NCBI RefSeq assembly: GCF_900113965.1 | Contig: NZ_FORI01000011.1 | Location: 1-64,000 of the forward strand | DNA: 64,000 nucleotides | Direction: 5' to 3' | Source of the DNA: Treponema bryantii | GTDB lineage: Bacteria > Spirochaetota > Spirochaetia > Treponematales > Treponemataceae | Shown: one piece after another, positions 1 to 7,994 of the stretch | Layout of the letters: the number at the start of each line of letters is the position of its first letter | Numbering within the stretch: position 1 is the stretch's first letter | Notes under the pieces: generated by a model | The model's database searches: none | Seen by the model: only the letters and a program-made list of their open reading frames with translations | Told to the model about the DNA's origin: nothing | Program-made: the position numbers and the translations under genes

Positions 1-323
1 AGATTCCGGATGGAACAAATCTGATTCTTCATTCTGATCAGGGCTGGCAGTATCAGATGTATGATTATCAGAGGCGACTGAAAGAAAAAGGAATCAGGCA
101 AAGCATGTCGCGAAAAGGCAACTGTCTTGATAATTCGGTAATGGAGAATTTCTTTGGATTGCTGAAATCCGAACTTTTATATTTACAAAAGTTTGAATCC
201 GTTGAACATTTCAAAAAAGAATTAGTTGAATATTTGTCTTGGTACAACGAAAAAAGAATTAAGGTTAAATTAAAAGGACTGACCCCTTTACAATTCAGGA
301 ATCAGTCCTTAAAATCAGCCTAG
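1..323 (+). CDS. IS3-family transposase (OrfB), C-terminal part, cut by window edge
   Basis: This is the C-terminal part of an rve-fold DDE transposase that inserts an IS3-family (IS150-like) element. The frame is open from base 3. It reads HSDQGWQYQ, which carries the second catalytic Asp, and later [19 protein letters not shown], where the Glu of [11 protein letters not shown] is the third catalytic residue. The usual C-terminal W(Y)NEKR...G(L)TPLQFR block is intact and the stop is at 321-323. The start and the first catalytic Asp lie upstream of the window, so whether the whole element is functional cannot be judged. A likely inverted-repeat end follows the stop. Confidence 0.9.
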   Translation, partial: IPDGTNLILHSDQGWQYQMYDYQRRLKEKGIRQSMSRKGNCLDNSVMENFFGLLKSELLYLQKFESVEHFKKELVEYLSWYNEKRIKVKLKGLTPLQFRNQSLKSA

Positions 324-326
324 TTA

Positions 327-354
327 AAGTGTCCAATAATTGGGGTGCACTTCA
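327..354. repeat. Probable right inverted-repeat end of the IS3-family element
   Basis: Directly after the transposase stop lies aagtgtccaataattggggt followed by gcacttca. IS3-family termini end in CA and sit just downstream of orfB, which fits. The left end and the target duplication are outside the window, so the boundary is inferred. Confidence 0.55.
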
Positions 355-380
355 AAGCCCGAGGATGACATTTGTCTGTC

Positions 381-403
381 ATTGTCGGGCTTGACCCGAC
401 AAT
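381..403. terminator. Short perfect hairpin between the IS and the HD-GYP gene
   Basis: ATTGTCGGG and CCCGACAAT form a perfect 9-bp stem around a 5-nt loop. It sits just past the convergent ends of the transposase and the HD-GYP gene. There is no long T tract, so it may be a degraded intergenic repeat of the 'tcattg...cgggttgacccg' type rather than a strong terminator. Confidence 0.4.
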
Positions 404-406
404 CTA

Positions 407-2113
407 TTATAAGTCTTGTACTGAAGATTTATAATATTCCTCTAACTGTGGCCGGCACTCGATAAATATTTTTCCAATAACCGGGTCAAAGTGTTTACCT
501 AAATCATTTTTGATTATTTCGAAGGCCTGGTTAAAAGACTGGGCTTCTTTGTAGCATCTCTTACTTACCAGTGCATCAAAAACATCTGCCAGTGCCATTA
601 TGCGCGCTTCAAGTGGAATTGCTTCTCCGCTCAGTTTTTCAGGGTAGCCGGTTCCATCCCATTTTTCATGATGATAGTGCGCAACGTTTACTGCAATCTG
701 ACGGAACTCTTCATCGTTAATTCCGCTCAAAACTTTCTTTACGATAATTGCACCCTTAGCCGGATGCTCCTTCATCTTTTCATATTCTTCTGGAGTGAAC
801 TTTCCAGGCTTACGGAGAATTGAATCATCAACTGCAATTTTACCAAGGTCGTGCATAGGTGCAGCCTTAACCAGAAGCTGAAGAAAAGCCGGAGAAAGCT
901 TTTCAATCTCTTTGTGTTTGAGAAGTTCTTCTGCAAAAATCTGAATACAGTCACTGGTGCGCAGAATGTGGCCGCCCGTAGAGTTGTCGCGGCTTTCTAC
1001 CATTGTGGCAATTCCCCTGATGATAGAATCCTGCATATCTGTAACCTGTTCGGTTTTCTCCTTTACAAGATGAGAAAGTTCTTTGTTAAAAGAGTTCAGG
1101 CCTTTGATATAATTCTGCTGTTCGGTATCATCTCTAAGTTCAAGGAAAAATCCCATCTTCATTTTGCTGGCAGAGATTCTGTGAATTGTACAGATGCCCG
1201 CTTTATCACTATATTGAATTCGGAAATCTTCGTTACAATGTTCGTTCCAGTTCCAGTCATCATAATGAAGATTGTCTATGATGTTTGTAAAAGTTTTCGG
1301 AATATAGGAATCTAGGGAGATTTCGCTAAGCTTTGGAAAGAAGGTGAGGGCAAAATCATCACATCCCAAAAAGCGTTTTTTATTGTCAAAAGCAATGTAG
1401 CCGTAGCCAGTACGGTTTTTGTATACGTTCAAAAGATTAAGTTGAAGGTCATAAGTATTTGTCTTTGCAGAAAAATACAGAAAGAAGGATTCCATGAAGA
1501 TATAGATGTAAGGCATAAGATTAATTCTTGTGCCTATCACAAGCGGTATGATATAAGCGAGAGTTCCAAAAATCAGCATACACAAAAGAATCTGAAGTGA
1601 TTTTTTTGAAACATTGTTTTTTGTAAAGATAGAATGAATGACAGAAGTTATAGCGGCTATGTTTATTCCCGCAATAAAGCACATGTAGAAAATCATTGCA
1701 GGACCCATTTTAAATTTGATAAGTGTGAGTCCCATTTCAGTTACGATGTACGGGTGTGCAAAGAAAAGTTGAGTTTCTTTTGTTGTAGCCAGTAAGATGC
1801 TTAATACAGTTGCAAAAATCAGAAGTCCGAACCGGAAAACAAAATAAAACTTCTTGTGGCACATGTCTAAGATTACAATAAGACCAAACAGAAGTGTAAA
1901 AATACTTCCAATGTAAGAAAGAAGATTTCCAGAGAGTGCGCCTTCCAGAGTGTCTGCGTGAACAGACATTGCGTAACCAAAGTTTGAAACAAAAGTTGTC
2001 AGAAAAAGTGTGAGATAGTTTTTATTTAAATTGTTTGAATTGATTTCGTAGTAAAGATAGAGTGCAACCAGTGAGATGAATAAGGCTATAAGATAGATGA
2101 TTCTCAAATTCAT
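407..2113 (-). CDS. Membrane HD-GYP cyclic-di-GMP phosphodiesterase
   Basis: Predicted to hydrolyse c-di-GMP at the inner face of the membrane. The first ~225 residues hold about seven hydrophobic segments, resembling the 7TM sensor module of some histidine kinases. A PAS-like stretch (~230-330) and a short coiled segment follow. The HD-GYP domain fills the C-terminus, with HDLGK near residue 419 and HHEKWDGTGYP near 480, so the metal ligands and GYP signature are present. The 568-aa length suits this architecture. The ATG has no ribosome site, and TATAAT lies only 7 nt upstream, so the mRNA may be leaderless. It is downstream of, but probably transcribed separately from, the methyltransferase gene. 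The ligand of the sensor module is unknown. Confidence 0.9.
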   Translation of the reverse strand: MNLRIIYLIALFISLVALYLYYEINSNNLNKNYLTLFLTTFVSNFGYAMSVHADTLEGALSGNLLSYIGSIFTLLFGLIVILDMCHKKFYFVFRFGLLIFATVLSILLATTKETQLFFAHPYIVTEMGLTLIKFKMGPAMIFYMCFIAGINIAAITSVIHSIFTKNNVSKKSLQILLCMLIFGTLAYIIPLVIGTRINLMPYIYIFMESFFLYFSAKTNTYDLQLNLLNVYKNRTGYGYIAFDNKKRFLGCDDFALTFFPKLSEISLDSYIPKTFTNIIDNLHYDDWNWNEHCNEDFRIQYSDKAGICTIHRISASKMKMGFFLELRDDTEQQNYIKGLNSFNKELSHLVKEKTEQVTDMQDSIIRGIATMVESRDNSTGGHILRTSDCIQIFAEELLKHKEIEKLSPAFLQLLVKAAPMHDLGKIAVDDSILRKPGKFTPEEYEKMKEHPAKGAIIVKKVLSGINDEEFRQIAVNVAHYHHEKWDGTGYPEKLSGEAIPLEARIMALADVFDALVSKRCYKEAQSFNQAFEIIKNDLGKHFDPVIGKIFIECRPQLEEYYKSSVQDL

Positions 2114-2120
2114 TATATCA

Positions 2121-2126
2121 ATTATA
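2121..2126 (-). promoter_or_regulatory. -10 box TATAAT placed 7 nt before the HD-GYP start
   Basis: On the minus strand TATAAT is followed by tgatata and then the ATG. A start site 6-7 nt past the box would coincide with the start codon. No good -35 hexamer is visible at 17 nt, so this is tentative. Confidence 0.45.
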
Positions 2127-2146
2127 AGACAGTTTTTCAGATAACT

Positions 2147-3022
2147 CTAGTTTTTTCGGAGAATATCTACACAATGACTTCCAGCTCCAACTAATTCCGG
2201 TCTTTCAGAAATGGAAATCTGGAACTTGCAGAACGCTTCAAATTCTTCTTCACTCATTTCGTTGAGTTCGCGGCGCATATAGTCTGCAGCTCCGTCTGCG
2301 GAAATAAGTTTGATGCGTTCAAGGCCGGCTGCTTCATTAAGGCGGTTGATATCTTCAACGCGAACATAGTCGTATAAATCTTCTTCGGTACAGACGGTGT
2401 GAAAGTCTGAGCTGAGTCCGCCTTTGGCTGCAACCTCGGTCCATTTGTGTTCCTTAAAGCAGTAGGAAATTACGCTATATTCGTTCATTACATAGGCAAC
2501 AAGAATTATGCCGCCTTTTTTTGTAATTCGCTTTGCTTCGTTTAATGCCTTGAGTTTTTCGTCATCTCCATGAAGATGATAGAGCGGGCCAAAGAGCAGG
2601 GTGATGTCAAAGGTTTCGTCATCGAGGAAGTGAAGGTTACGTGCGTCGCCCTGCCAGGTTTTTATGTTTTCGTGTTTGGCGCGGAGAATTTCCAGATTGT
2701 GTTTTACAAGTTCTACGGCAGTTACGTCGTAGCCGCGATGACAGAGTTCTATGGAATAGCGGCCGGTGCCAGCACCGATATCGGCGATTTTTACGGGAAC
2801 ACCGGTGGTTGAGTAGTCCGAAGGACGTATCGAAACCACATTTTGAGAGCCGTCGTCTGCGGTGGTTTCGACAGGCTCAACCACCGTATTTCCTGGCTCA
2901 ACCACCGTATTTATCGACTCTTCAATAAAATGCATAGTGGTGCGGAATTCTACCTGACCATGGCGCGTTGTGAGACGGTGTTCTTCGTGGAATTTATTGT
3001 AGTATTTGTTTAGATCTGCCAA
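2147..3022 (-). CDS. Class I SAM-dependent methyltransferase with in-frame repeat insertion
   Basis: A UbiE-like Rossmann methyltransferase of unknown substrate. Motif I is DIGAGTGRYS; later blocks are WQGDARNL and DITLLFGPLYHL, followed by a C-terminal cap. The start chosen is TTG at 3022, which overlaps the end of adenosine deaminase by 13 nt, with GGA about 9 nt upstream. Residues ~38-75 ([17 protein letters not shown]... to ...DYSTTG) are encoded by copies of the genome's GGTGGTT/AACCACC palindromic repeat. The insert sits between the N-terminal helix and motif I, keeps the frame, and probably forms a surface loop. Translational coupling with the deaminase suggests co-expression. The substrate cannot be inferred. 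Confidence 0.85.
   Translation of the reverse strand: MADLNKYYNKFHEEHRLTTRHGQVEFRTTMHFIEESINTVVEPGNTVVEPVETTADDGSQNVVSIRPSDYSTTGVPVKIADIGAGTGRYSIELCHRGYDVTAVELVKHNLEILRAKHENIKTWQGDARNLHFLDDETFDITLLFGPLYHLHGDDEKLKALNEAKRITKKGGIILVAYVMNEYSVISYCFKEHKWTEVAAKGGLSSDFHTVCTEEDLYDYVRVEDINRLNEAAGLERIKLISADGAADYMRRELNEMSEEEFEAFCKFQISISERPELVGAGSHCVDILRKN
2804..2839. repeat. Palindromic repeat, long-loop type, inside the methyltransferase gene
   Basis: GGTGGTT and AACCAC arms enclose an inner palindrome (gtccg/cggac-like). Read on the minus strand it encodes NVVSIRPSDYSTT in frame with the methyltransferase. It is the same family as the copies at 14092, 44488, 46526 and 53852. Confidence 0.8.
2861..2906. 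repeat. Palindromic repeat, TCGACAGGCTCA type, plus a partial copy, inside the methyltransferase gene
   Basis: 2861-2886 is a complete copy with loop TCGACAGGCTC. It is followed at ~2884-2906 by a half copy (ggctcaaccaccg). On the minus strand they translate as VVEPG and VVEPVETT in the methyltransferase frame. Confidence 0.8.
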
Positions 3023-4026
3023 GCTGCATCCACAGCCTTAACGGCATCCTTCTTTTCTTTATCGCTCATGAACGACTGGCGGAAGCTGTTCTTTACAAGT
3101 TCCTTAATTTCGTCCATAGTAAAATTCAAATCTTTGTGACAAATCCAGAACTCGTCGAGCAGGGTAGTCTTAAAGAATACAGGGTCGTCTGTGTTGATGT
3201 TTACAGGAATGCCCTTGTCAAAGAATACGCGAACAGGGTGATCTTTTGCTTTCTTAACAATCTTCTTTGTAAAGGTGTTAGAAGTAATACAGATTTCTAC
3301 AGGAAGCTTTGACTTTTTGAGTTCTTCCATAAGCTTTTCGTCCTGAATGGCAGTAATACCGTGGCCGATACGTTCTGAGTGAAGGTAGTTGATCGCATCC
3401 CAGATGCTTTCCGGGCCAACATCTTCTCCGGCATGGGCAACTGCATGGAAGCCTTCTTTAAGAGCTTTTTCATAAACAGGAGCAAAGTCTTTAGCAGGTC
3501 CTTTTGCTTCAGCACCGCCAAGTCCAATACCAATGATATCTTCGCAAGGGAACTGTTTCAAAAGGTTATAGTTATTCATAGCATTATCACAGCCAAAGGT
3601 ACGAGAAACGTCCATCAAAAGCTTAATTGTAATGCCTGTTTTTTCTTTGATTTCTGTGATTTTTTCGTGGAAGACACGAACCATGTCTTCGTATTTAAAG
3701 CCCATTTTAAGGAAGGCAGTAGGTGCAAAGAATACTTCAGTATAAGTTATTCCATTTTTAACAAGATATTTCTTAAGTTCATCAAAAACAACTCTAAAAT
3801 CTTCTACAGAAGAATACATTCCCTGAATTTTCAGAAAGGACTGAATAAAGCCGTTTAAGTCGTTATATGAGAAGAGCTCTTTCTGCTCTTCTTTAGACAT
3901 TTCTTTGCCGAATTTATTTTTGTAGAGCTTATTAATTCCGCTTAATGTAATAACTGCTTCAAGATGAAGATGAAGTTCTGCTTTTGGAACAGCTGATAAA
4001 AATGATTTAAATTCTGACTTATTCAA
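3010..4026 (-). CDS. add: Adenosine deaminase
   Basis: Converts adenosine or deoxyadenosine to inosine or deoxyinosine in purine salvage in the cytoplasm. The 338-aa length is normal. The N-terminal metal motif reads PKAELHLHLEA, with Glu-Ala where many homologues have Asp-Gly. HAGEDVGPESI supplies the catalytic His and Glu. SERIGHGI and the metal-binding NINTDDP block are also present. The start is TTG at 4026, supported by AGGAG 9 nt upstream. Apt at 12509 acts in the same salvage pathway but is not adjacent. The downstream methyltransferase overlaps it by 13 nt. Confidence 0.93.
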   Translation of the reverse strand: MNKSEFKSFLSAVPKAELHLHLEAVITLSGINKLYKNKFGKEMSKEEQKELFSYNDLNGFIQSFLKIQGMYSSVEDFRVVFDELKKYLVKNGITYTEVFFAPTAFLKMGFKYEDMVRVFHEKITEIKEKTGITIKLLMDVSRTFGCDNAMNNYNLLKQFPCEDIIGIGLGGAEAKGPAKDFAPVYEKALKEGFHAVAHAGEDVGPESIWDAINYLHSERIGHGITAIQDEKLMEELKKSKLPVEICITSNTFTKKIVKKAKDHPVRVFFDKGIPVNINTDDPVFFKTTLLDEFWICHKDLNFTMDEIKELVKNSFRQSFMSDKEKKDAVKAVDAAWQI

Positions 4027-4091
4027 TTTAATCGTCTCCTAACTTTTTTTGCACCCTAATCAATTTTAACACGGTTCTGCGGATAATGCAA

Positions 4092-6062
4092 TTACTGGTG
4101 TGAATGTTTCAATTCTTTCTCTTCATAGAGTTTTTGGTCTGCTTTTGAGAGCAGTTCATCTAGATCGCAATTATCCGGCGAGAATTCTACATAGCCCAGA
4201 CTGATTGAAAGGGTAAAAGGAAGCTCTGCTTTTTCAGAATACAGTCTGTTTAGCTGATTGATTCGTTCCTTTATGGCAGAAATATACCCTTTTGTAAGGC
4301 CTGTAGAAACAATGGCAAATTCATCACCACTGAGGCGGCCTACAATATCAGATTCACGGAAGGTTTCTACAAGAATCTTTGCTTGTGTCTGAATTGCAAG
4401 GTCTCCAATTTGATGGCCCCATGTATCATTGATTTTCTTGAGGCCATCCATATCTGCAAAGAAAACAATTCCGCCTTTTCCGTTCTTTGCAGCACGTTTA
4501 AGTTCTTTTTCTGCGTGGTCAATAAAGCCGCGTCGGTTAAGAACCTTTGTAAGTTCGTCTTCTGTAGACTGAATGTTTAATTCGTGGTTGTTTTTCAAAA
4601 GCCGTTCATTGCGGTTTGAAAGCAGTTCGTTTCTGTCCAGAGTCTGATTAAAGTCGTAAGCGTGCGCAATTGCGTTAATCAGAAGTTTAAGATAGATATG
4701 ATGAATCTCAAACTTAGAGTCCGGAACCTGAACTATGAGATAACCGTACTGTTTTTCTCCCGCAAAAATTGCATGAAGAATATACACTCCAGGCATCTGA
4801 GTAAAATAGGTATTCGGCAAAAGCTTTTTATGCGGGTTAATTTCAATACCCTTATCATCATAAGGAATAACCTGCTTATTGTTATCAATGTAAGTTCGTA
4901 GATAAGCCTTTTCCGGAATCACAATATCAGCTTCTTTAGTAAATTCAACAGGCTTATCGTAAAGAACAACGGCCATTGAACTGAAGCGTAGCTGAATTGT
5001 AATTGCAGGAAGAGATTCAAAAAGTTCTTTAAGCGTATGTGTAGTATGGAAGGTATCAATCAGAGTGTAAATGGCAACTGTATCTGAAAAATGTTGTGTG
5101 TATTTTTCGAGAGTTTCAGAATTCAGATGCTGGTTTGGAATACTTTTGCCGTTGTCATCCTTGCAGACAAAAGATGTATTGCTGATTGGAACACAGCCGC
5201 ACGACTGTCTGTAAATTGGAGAGGCGGTTATCTTTGTGCAGCGGGGTACTGAAGAACCTGTAAGAACTTTATGTGCCAGCTCAGAGGCCTTGTAACCCTG
5301 ATCAAAAATATTCTGATTTATTGTGGAAAGGGATGGTGTTGTAAAAGACGCTCTTGTAGAATCATCAAAGCCGATAACCTTTACCTGCTTTGGAACTTTT
5401 ACGCCAAGCTTTTCAAGAGCCTGCATACAGCCTTCGGCCATTAGATCATTTGCGGCAACAAGGGCATCAAATTCAATTTCATCTTTTGAATGATAACGGT
5501 CTAAGAGGGCTCTTCTTGATACATCACGGCTAAAGTAGCCTTCAATTGTCCAGTCTGGATTATATTTTAAGCCGTTTTTCTTGAGCGCTTTCTTAAAAGC
5601 TTCAAAACGCACTATGGCTTCTTTTGAACTGGTGCCGTTTGCAGAAACAAAGCCGATTTTCTTACAGCCGTGAACATTTTTCAGATGGGCAATAATCTGG
5701 TCAAAGGCTTTGTCACAGTCGCAGACGGTGTAGTGAACCTCTTTGAAGGGCAAATCAACAGCAATGGAAATAATCGGCTTTTTAGTGAAGGGTTTTAAGA
5801 ACTCGGCAAGCTCTTCTTCTTTTATGTAGGTTTGAAAGGTGCTTGTGATAATCATGATGAGGTCAATCTCATCAGAATTAAGGATTTCTGCAGCTGCCCA
5901 ATACTGATATTCGTAAAGGCCATAAGGGTAGTGCGGCTGATTTGTCTGAGCCAGAATCAGCTGCACATCCTTGTCTTTTGTGTAATATGCAGCAGCTCCC
6001 TGCGCTACGGTAAGTGCATATTCAACTGTCAGATTGTGTGCAAATAAAGCTACCTTTTTCAT
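4092..6062 (-). CDS. LacI-like ligand-binding domain fused to GGDEF diguanylate cyclase
   Basis: A soluble c-di-GMP synthase apparently controlled by a small ligand. Residues 1-~285 are a LacI/sugar-binding-protein fold without a helix-turn-helix or signal peptide. They include a final IYRQSCGC motif, so sensing is cytoplasmic. A linker domain (~290-470) and a short coil lead to the GGDEF domain. Its active site is SGDEF (~576) in place of GGDEF. The inhibitory RxxD site (RESD) lies exactly five residues upstream, so product inhibition is likely. It starts 10 nt after pepF, probably in one operon. A paralogue of the same layout is at 15172. The ligand is unknown; a sugar or nucleoside is possible. 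Confidence 0.9.
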   Translation of the reverse strand: MKKVALFAHNLTVEYALTVAQGAAAYYTKDKDVQLILAQTNQPHYPYGLYEYQYWAAAEILNSDEIDLIMIITSTFQTYIKEEELAEFLKPFTKKPIISIAVDLPFKEVHYTVCDCDKAFDQIIAHLKNVHGCKKIGFVSANGTSSKEAIVRFEAFKKALKKNGLKYNPDWTIEGYFSRDVSRRALLDRYHSKDEIEFDALVAANDLMAEGCMQALEKLGVKVPKQVKVIGFDDSTRASFTTPSLSTINQNIFDQGYKASELAHKVLTGSSVPRCTKITASPIYRQSCGCVPISNTSFVCKDDNGKSIPNQHLNSETLEKYTQHFSDTVAIYTLIDTFHTTHTLKELFESLPAITIQLRFSSMAVVLYDKPVEFTKEADIVIPEKAYLRTYIDNNKQVIPYDDKGIEINPHKKLLPNTYFTQMPGVYILHAIFAGEKQYGYLIVQVPDSKFEIHHIYLKLLINAIAHAYDFNQTLDRNELLSNRNERLLKNNHELNIQSTEDELTKVLNRRGFIDHAEKELKRAAKNGKGGIVFFADMDGLKKINDTWGHQIGDLAIQTQAKILVETFRESDIVGRLSGDEFAIVSTGLTKGYISAIKERINQLNRLYSEKAELPFTLSISLGYVEFSPDNCDLDELLSKADQKLYEEKELKHSHQ

Positions 6063-6072
6063 AAGATATTTA

Positions 6073-7896
6073 TTAATTATCCAACAGATTCCTCAATTCT
6101 GCAATGATTTTTTTGAACTCATCGCAGGCATCCTGAACAGGACCTGTTTCTTCCATATTTACACCGGCAACCTTAAGAGCTTCAATAGGGTAGCGTGAAC
6201 CACCGCTCTTTAAGAACTTAAAGTAGTCTTCGCGCTCTGCTTCTCCACCATTTGTAACGCGTTTTGCAAGCGCAAGAGCAGCAGAAATACCTGTTGCATA
6301 CTTATAAACATAGAATGCAGAATAGAAGTGTGGAATTCTAAGGCCTTCCATGTCGCTGTTTGATTCAAAATGCATTTCAGGGCCAAAGTAAAGTTCAAGA
6401 AGCTCGCGGTAGATTTTGCGAAGAAGCTCTGCGGTGAGCGGAGTTCCGTTTTCTACGAGCTCGTGTGCCTTAAGTTCGAACTCTGCAAACATTGTCTGTC
6501 GGTAAAGAGTTGCAAGAATATCGTCTGCACGCATTGCAAGAAGATATTTCTTCATTTCAAGACCTTCGGCTCCGCGCTCTTCTGCTTTTTTCAAAAGATA
6601 CTGGAATACTAGCTGTTCGTTGAAAGTAGAAGCAACTTCGGCTTCGAAAATTGTGTAGTCGTAGCACATAAAAGGATTATTGTGTACGGCATACCAGCTG
6701 TGCATACTGTGTCCGCCTTCGTGTGCCATTGTGAACACGTCGCGGATATTTTCTTCATTATAATTCAAAAGAATATATGGATTTCCGATGTAGCAGCCTG
6801 AGCTGAAGGCTCCGCTTCTCTTTCCTACATTCTCATAGCGGTCGCACCAGCCGTTGAGTAAACCGTCGCAAAGGCGTTCGGTGTACTCTTTGCCAAGCGG
6901 CGCCATGGCGTTGCGGCAGATTTCTACGGCGTCTTCGTAAGATGTTTTTGTCTCCACAGACTTAATGAGTGGAACGTAAACGTCATAGTGGCGCAGTTCC
7001 TCTACGCCGAGTATTTCGCGGCGCAATTTGTAATAGTCGTGGAGGGCCGGAAGATTTTTGTGAACGCAGTCAATAAGGTTGTAATAGACTGATGTTGGGA
7101 CTTTATTTCCATAGAGAGCCTGCTCAAGGCTTGAGTTGTAGCCTCTGGCGCGCATGCTGAAAATGTCCTGGTTTACGCTGCCGGCGTAGAGCGCAGCGAG
7201 AGTGTTCTGATGCTCTTCGTATTTTGCATAGAACTTTTTGTAAGCTTCTTCGCGCACCTTGCGGTCCTGAGAATGCATGAAAAGGCTCCAGGTAGTTTCT
7301 GTGAGCTGCTTTTCTTCTCCACCATCGTTTACTGTGCCGAAAGTTTTGTTCATATCAACATTTGTAAGCACGCTGAAGGCAGTTTCTGAAGTCTGTCCCG
7401 GCTGCATTGAAAGAGAAAGGATTCTTTCTTCCTTTTCGCTCAAAATGTACTGCTTAAAATGCAGAAGTTTTTCTATATATATACGGTAATCTTTGAATTC
7501 ACCAAGGCTAATCCAGCTGCGAAGTTTTTCTTCATCAATTTCCTGAATCTCTGGATCAACAAAGCTGAGCTCTGCCTGCATCTGTGTGTAAGCCATCATT
7601 GCACGGCCGTCGCGGTCTGTTGCCTGTGTATCATCTTCATCTGCTTCATGCTGCAAAGACGCATAATGATAAACTGTTTCCATTACAAGGCTTGTTTTTT
7701 CAAGTTCTTTGAGTGCAGAAAGCAGGGTAATGCTTGATTCTCCAAGGCGTCCCTTATAGGCTGCAACTTTCTTTGTTAATTCAGGAAGTGTTTTAAGGGC
7801 AGCTTCCCATTCATCATCTGATTTATATATTGAAGACAAATCCCATTTATCTTTTGCTGGAACGTCTTTTCTGGCTGGTATTGTTTTTGCGCACAT
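6073..7896 (-). CDS. pepF: Oligoendopeptidase F, M3B zinc metallopeptidase
   Basis: Degrades short peptides in the cytoplasm. The zinc motif HEGGHSMH lies around residue 390. A downstream Glu ligand region (FEAEVASTFNEQL) and the conserved GISAALALA C-terminal block are also present. The length of 607 aa is typical of the family. The start at 7896 has AGAGGT a few bases upstream, and a TATATT-like -10 lies in the divergent region shared with hflX. It is the first gene of an apparent minus-strand transcript that continues 10 nt later into the LacI-like/GGDEF gene. Nothing unusual is seen in the sequence. Confidence 0.95.
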   Translation of the reverse strand: MCAKTIPARKDVPAKDKWDLSSIYKSDDEWEAALKTLPELTKKVAAYKGRLGESSITLLSALKELEKTSLVMETVYHYASLQHEADEDDTQATDRDGRAMMAYTQMQAELSFVDPEIQEIDEEKLRSWISLGEFKDYRIYIEKLLHFKQYILSEKEERILSLSMQPGQTSETAFSVLTNVDMNKTFGTVNDGGEEKQLTETTWSLFMHSQDRKVREEAYKKFYAKYEEHQNTLAALYAGSVNQDIFSMRARGYNSSLEQALYGNKVPTSVYYNLIDCVHKNLPALHDYYKLRREILGVEELRHYDVYVPLIKSVETKTSYEDAVEICRNAMAPLGKEYTERLCDGLLNGWCDRYENVGKRSGAFSSGCYIGNPYILLNYNEENIRDVFTMAHEGGHSMHSWYAVHNNPFMCYDYTIFEAEVASTFNEQLVFQYLLKKAEERGAEGLEMKKYLLAMRADDILATLYRQTMFAEFELKAHELVENGTPLTAELLRKIYRELLELYFGPEMHFESNSDMEGLRIPHFYSAFYVYKYATGISAALALAKRVTNGGEAEREDYFKFLKSGGSRYPIEALKVAGVNMEETGPVQDACDEFKKIIAELRNLLDN

Positions 7897-7958
7897 AATT
7901 TAACCTCTTTTACGAGTAATATACACTAAAAACCCGCCCTTGAGTAGTACGAATTAAT

Positions 7959-7987
7959 TTGCGGTTTACGCAGAAATGGAGTACACT
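7959..7987 (+). promoter_or_regulatory. Promoter of hflX (TTGCGG-17-TACACT)
   Basis: TTGCGG at 7959-7964 and TACACT at 7982-7987 are 17 nt apart. The hflX ATG begins 7 nt after the -10 box with no ribosome site, predicting a leaderless mRNA. The in-frame TTG at 7959 is the -35 box itself, which argues against it as a start codon. Confidence 0.6.
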
Positions 7988-7994
7988 TAACCCG

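Noticed and set aside
851-1315. Open frame on the plus strand inside the HD-GYP gene
   Set aside because: Opposite strand of a well-supported domain; the translation is rich in Cys, Phe and Lys without a motif.
2641-2928. Arg-rich 95-codon frame opposite the methyltransferase
   Set aside because: Shadow frame created in part by the palindromic repeats (WFRQAQPPY is the reverse reading of the repeat).
7959-7994. TTG start of hflX giving 12 more residues
   Set aside because: The TTG is the -35 hexamer of a well-spaced promoter, so it would not be transcribed from that promoter.
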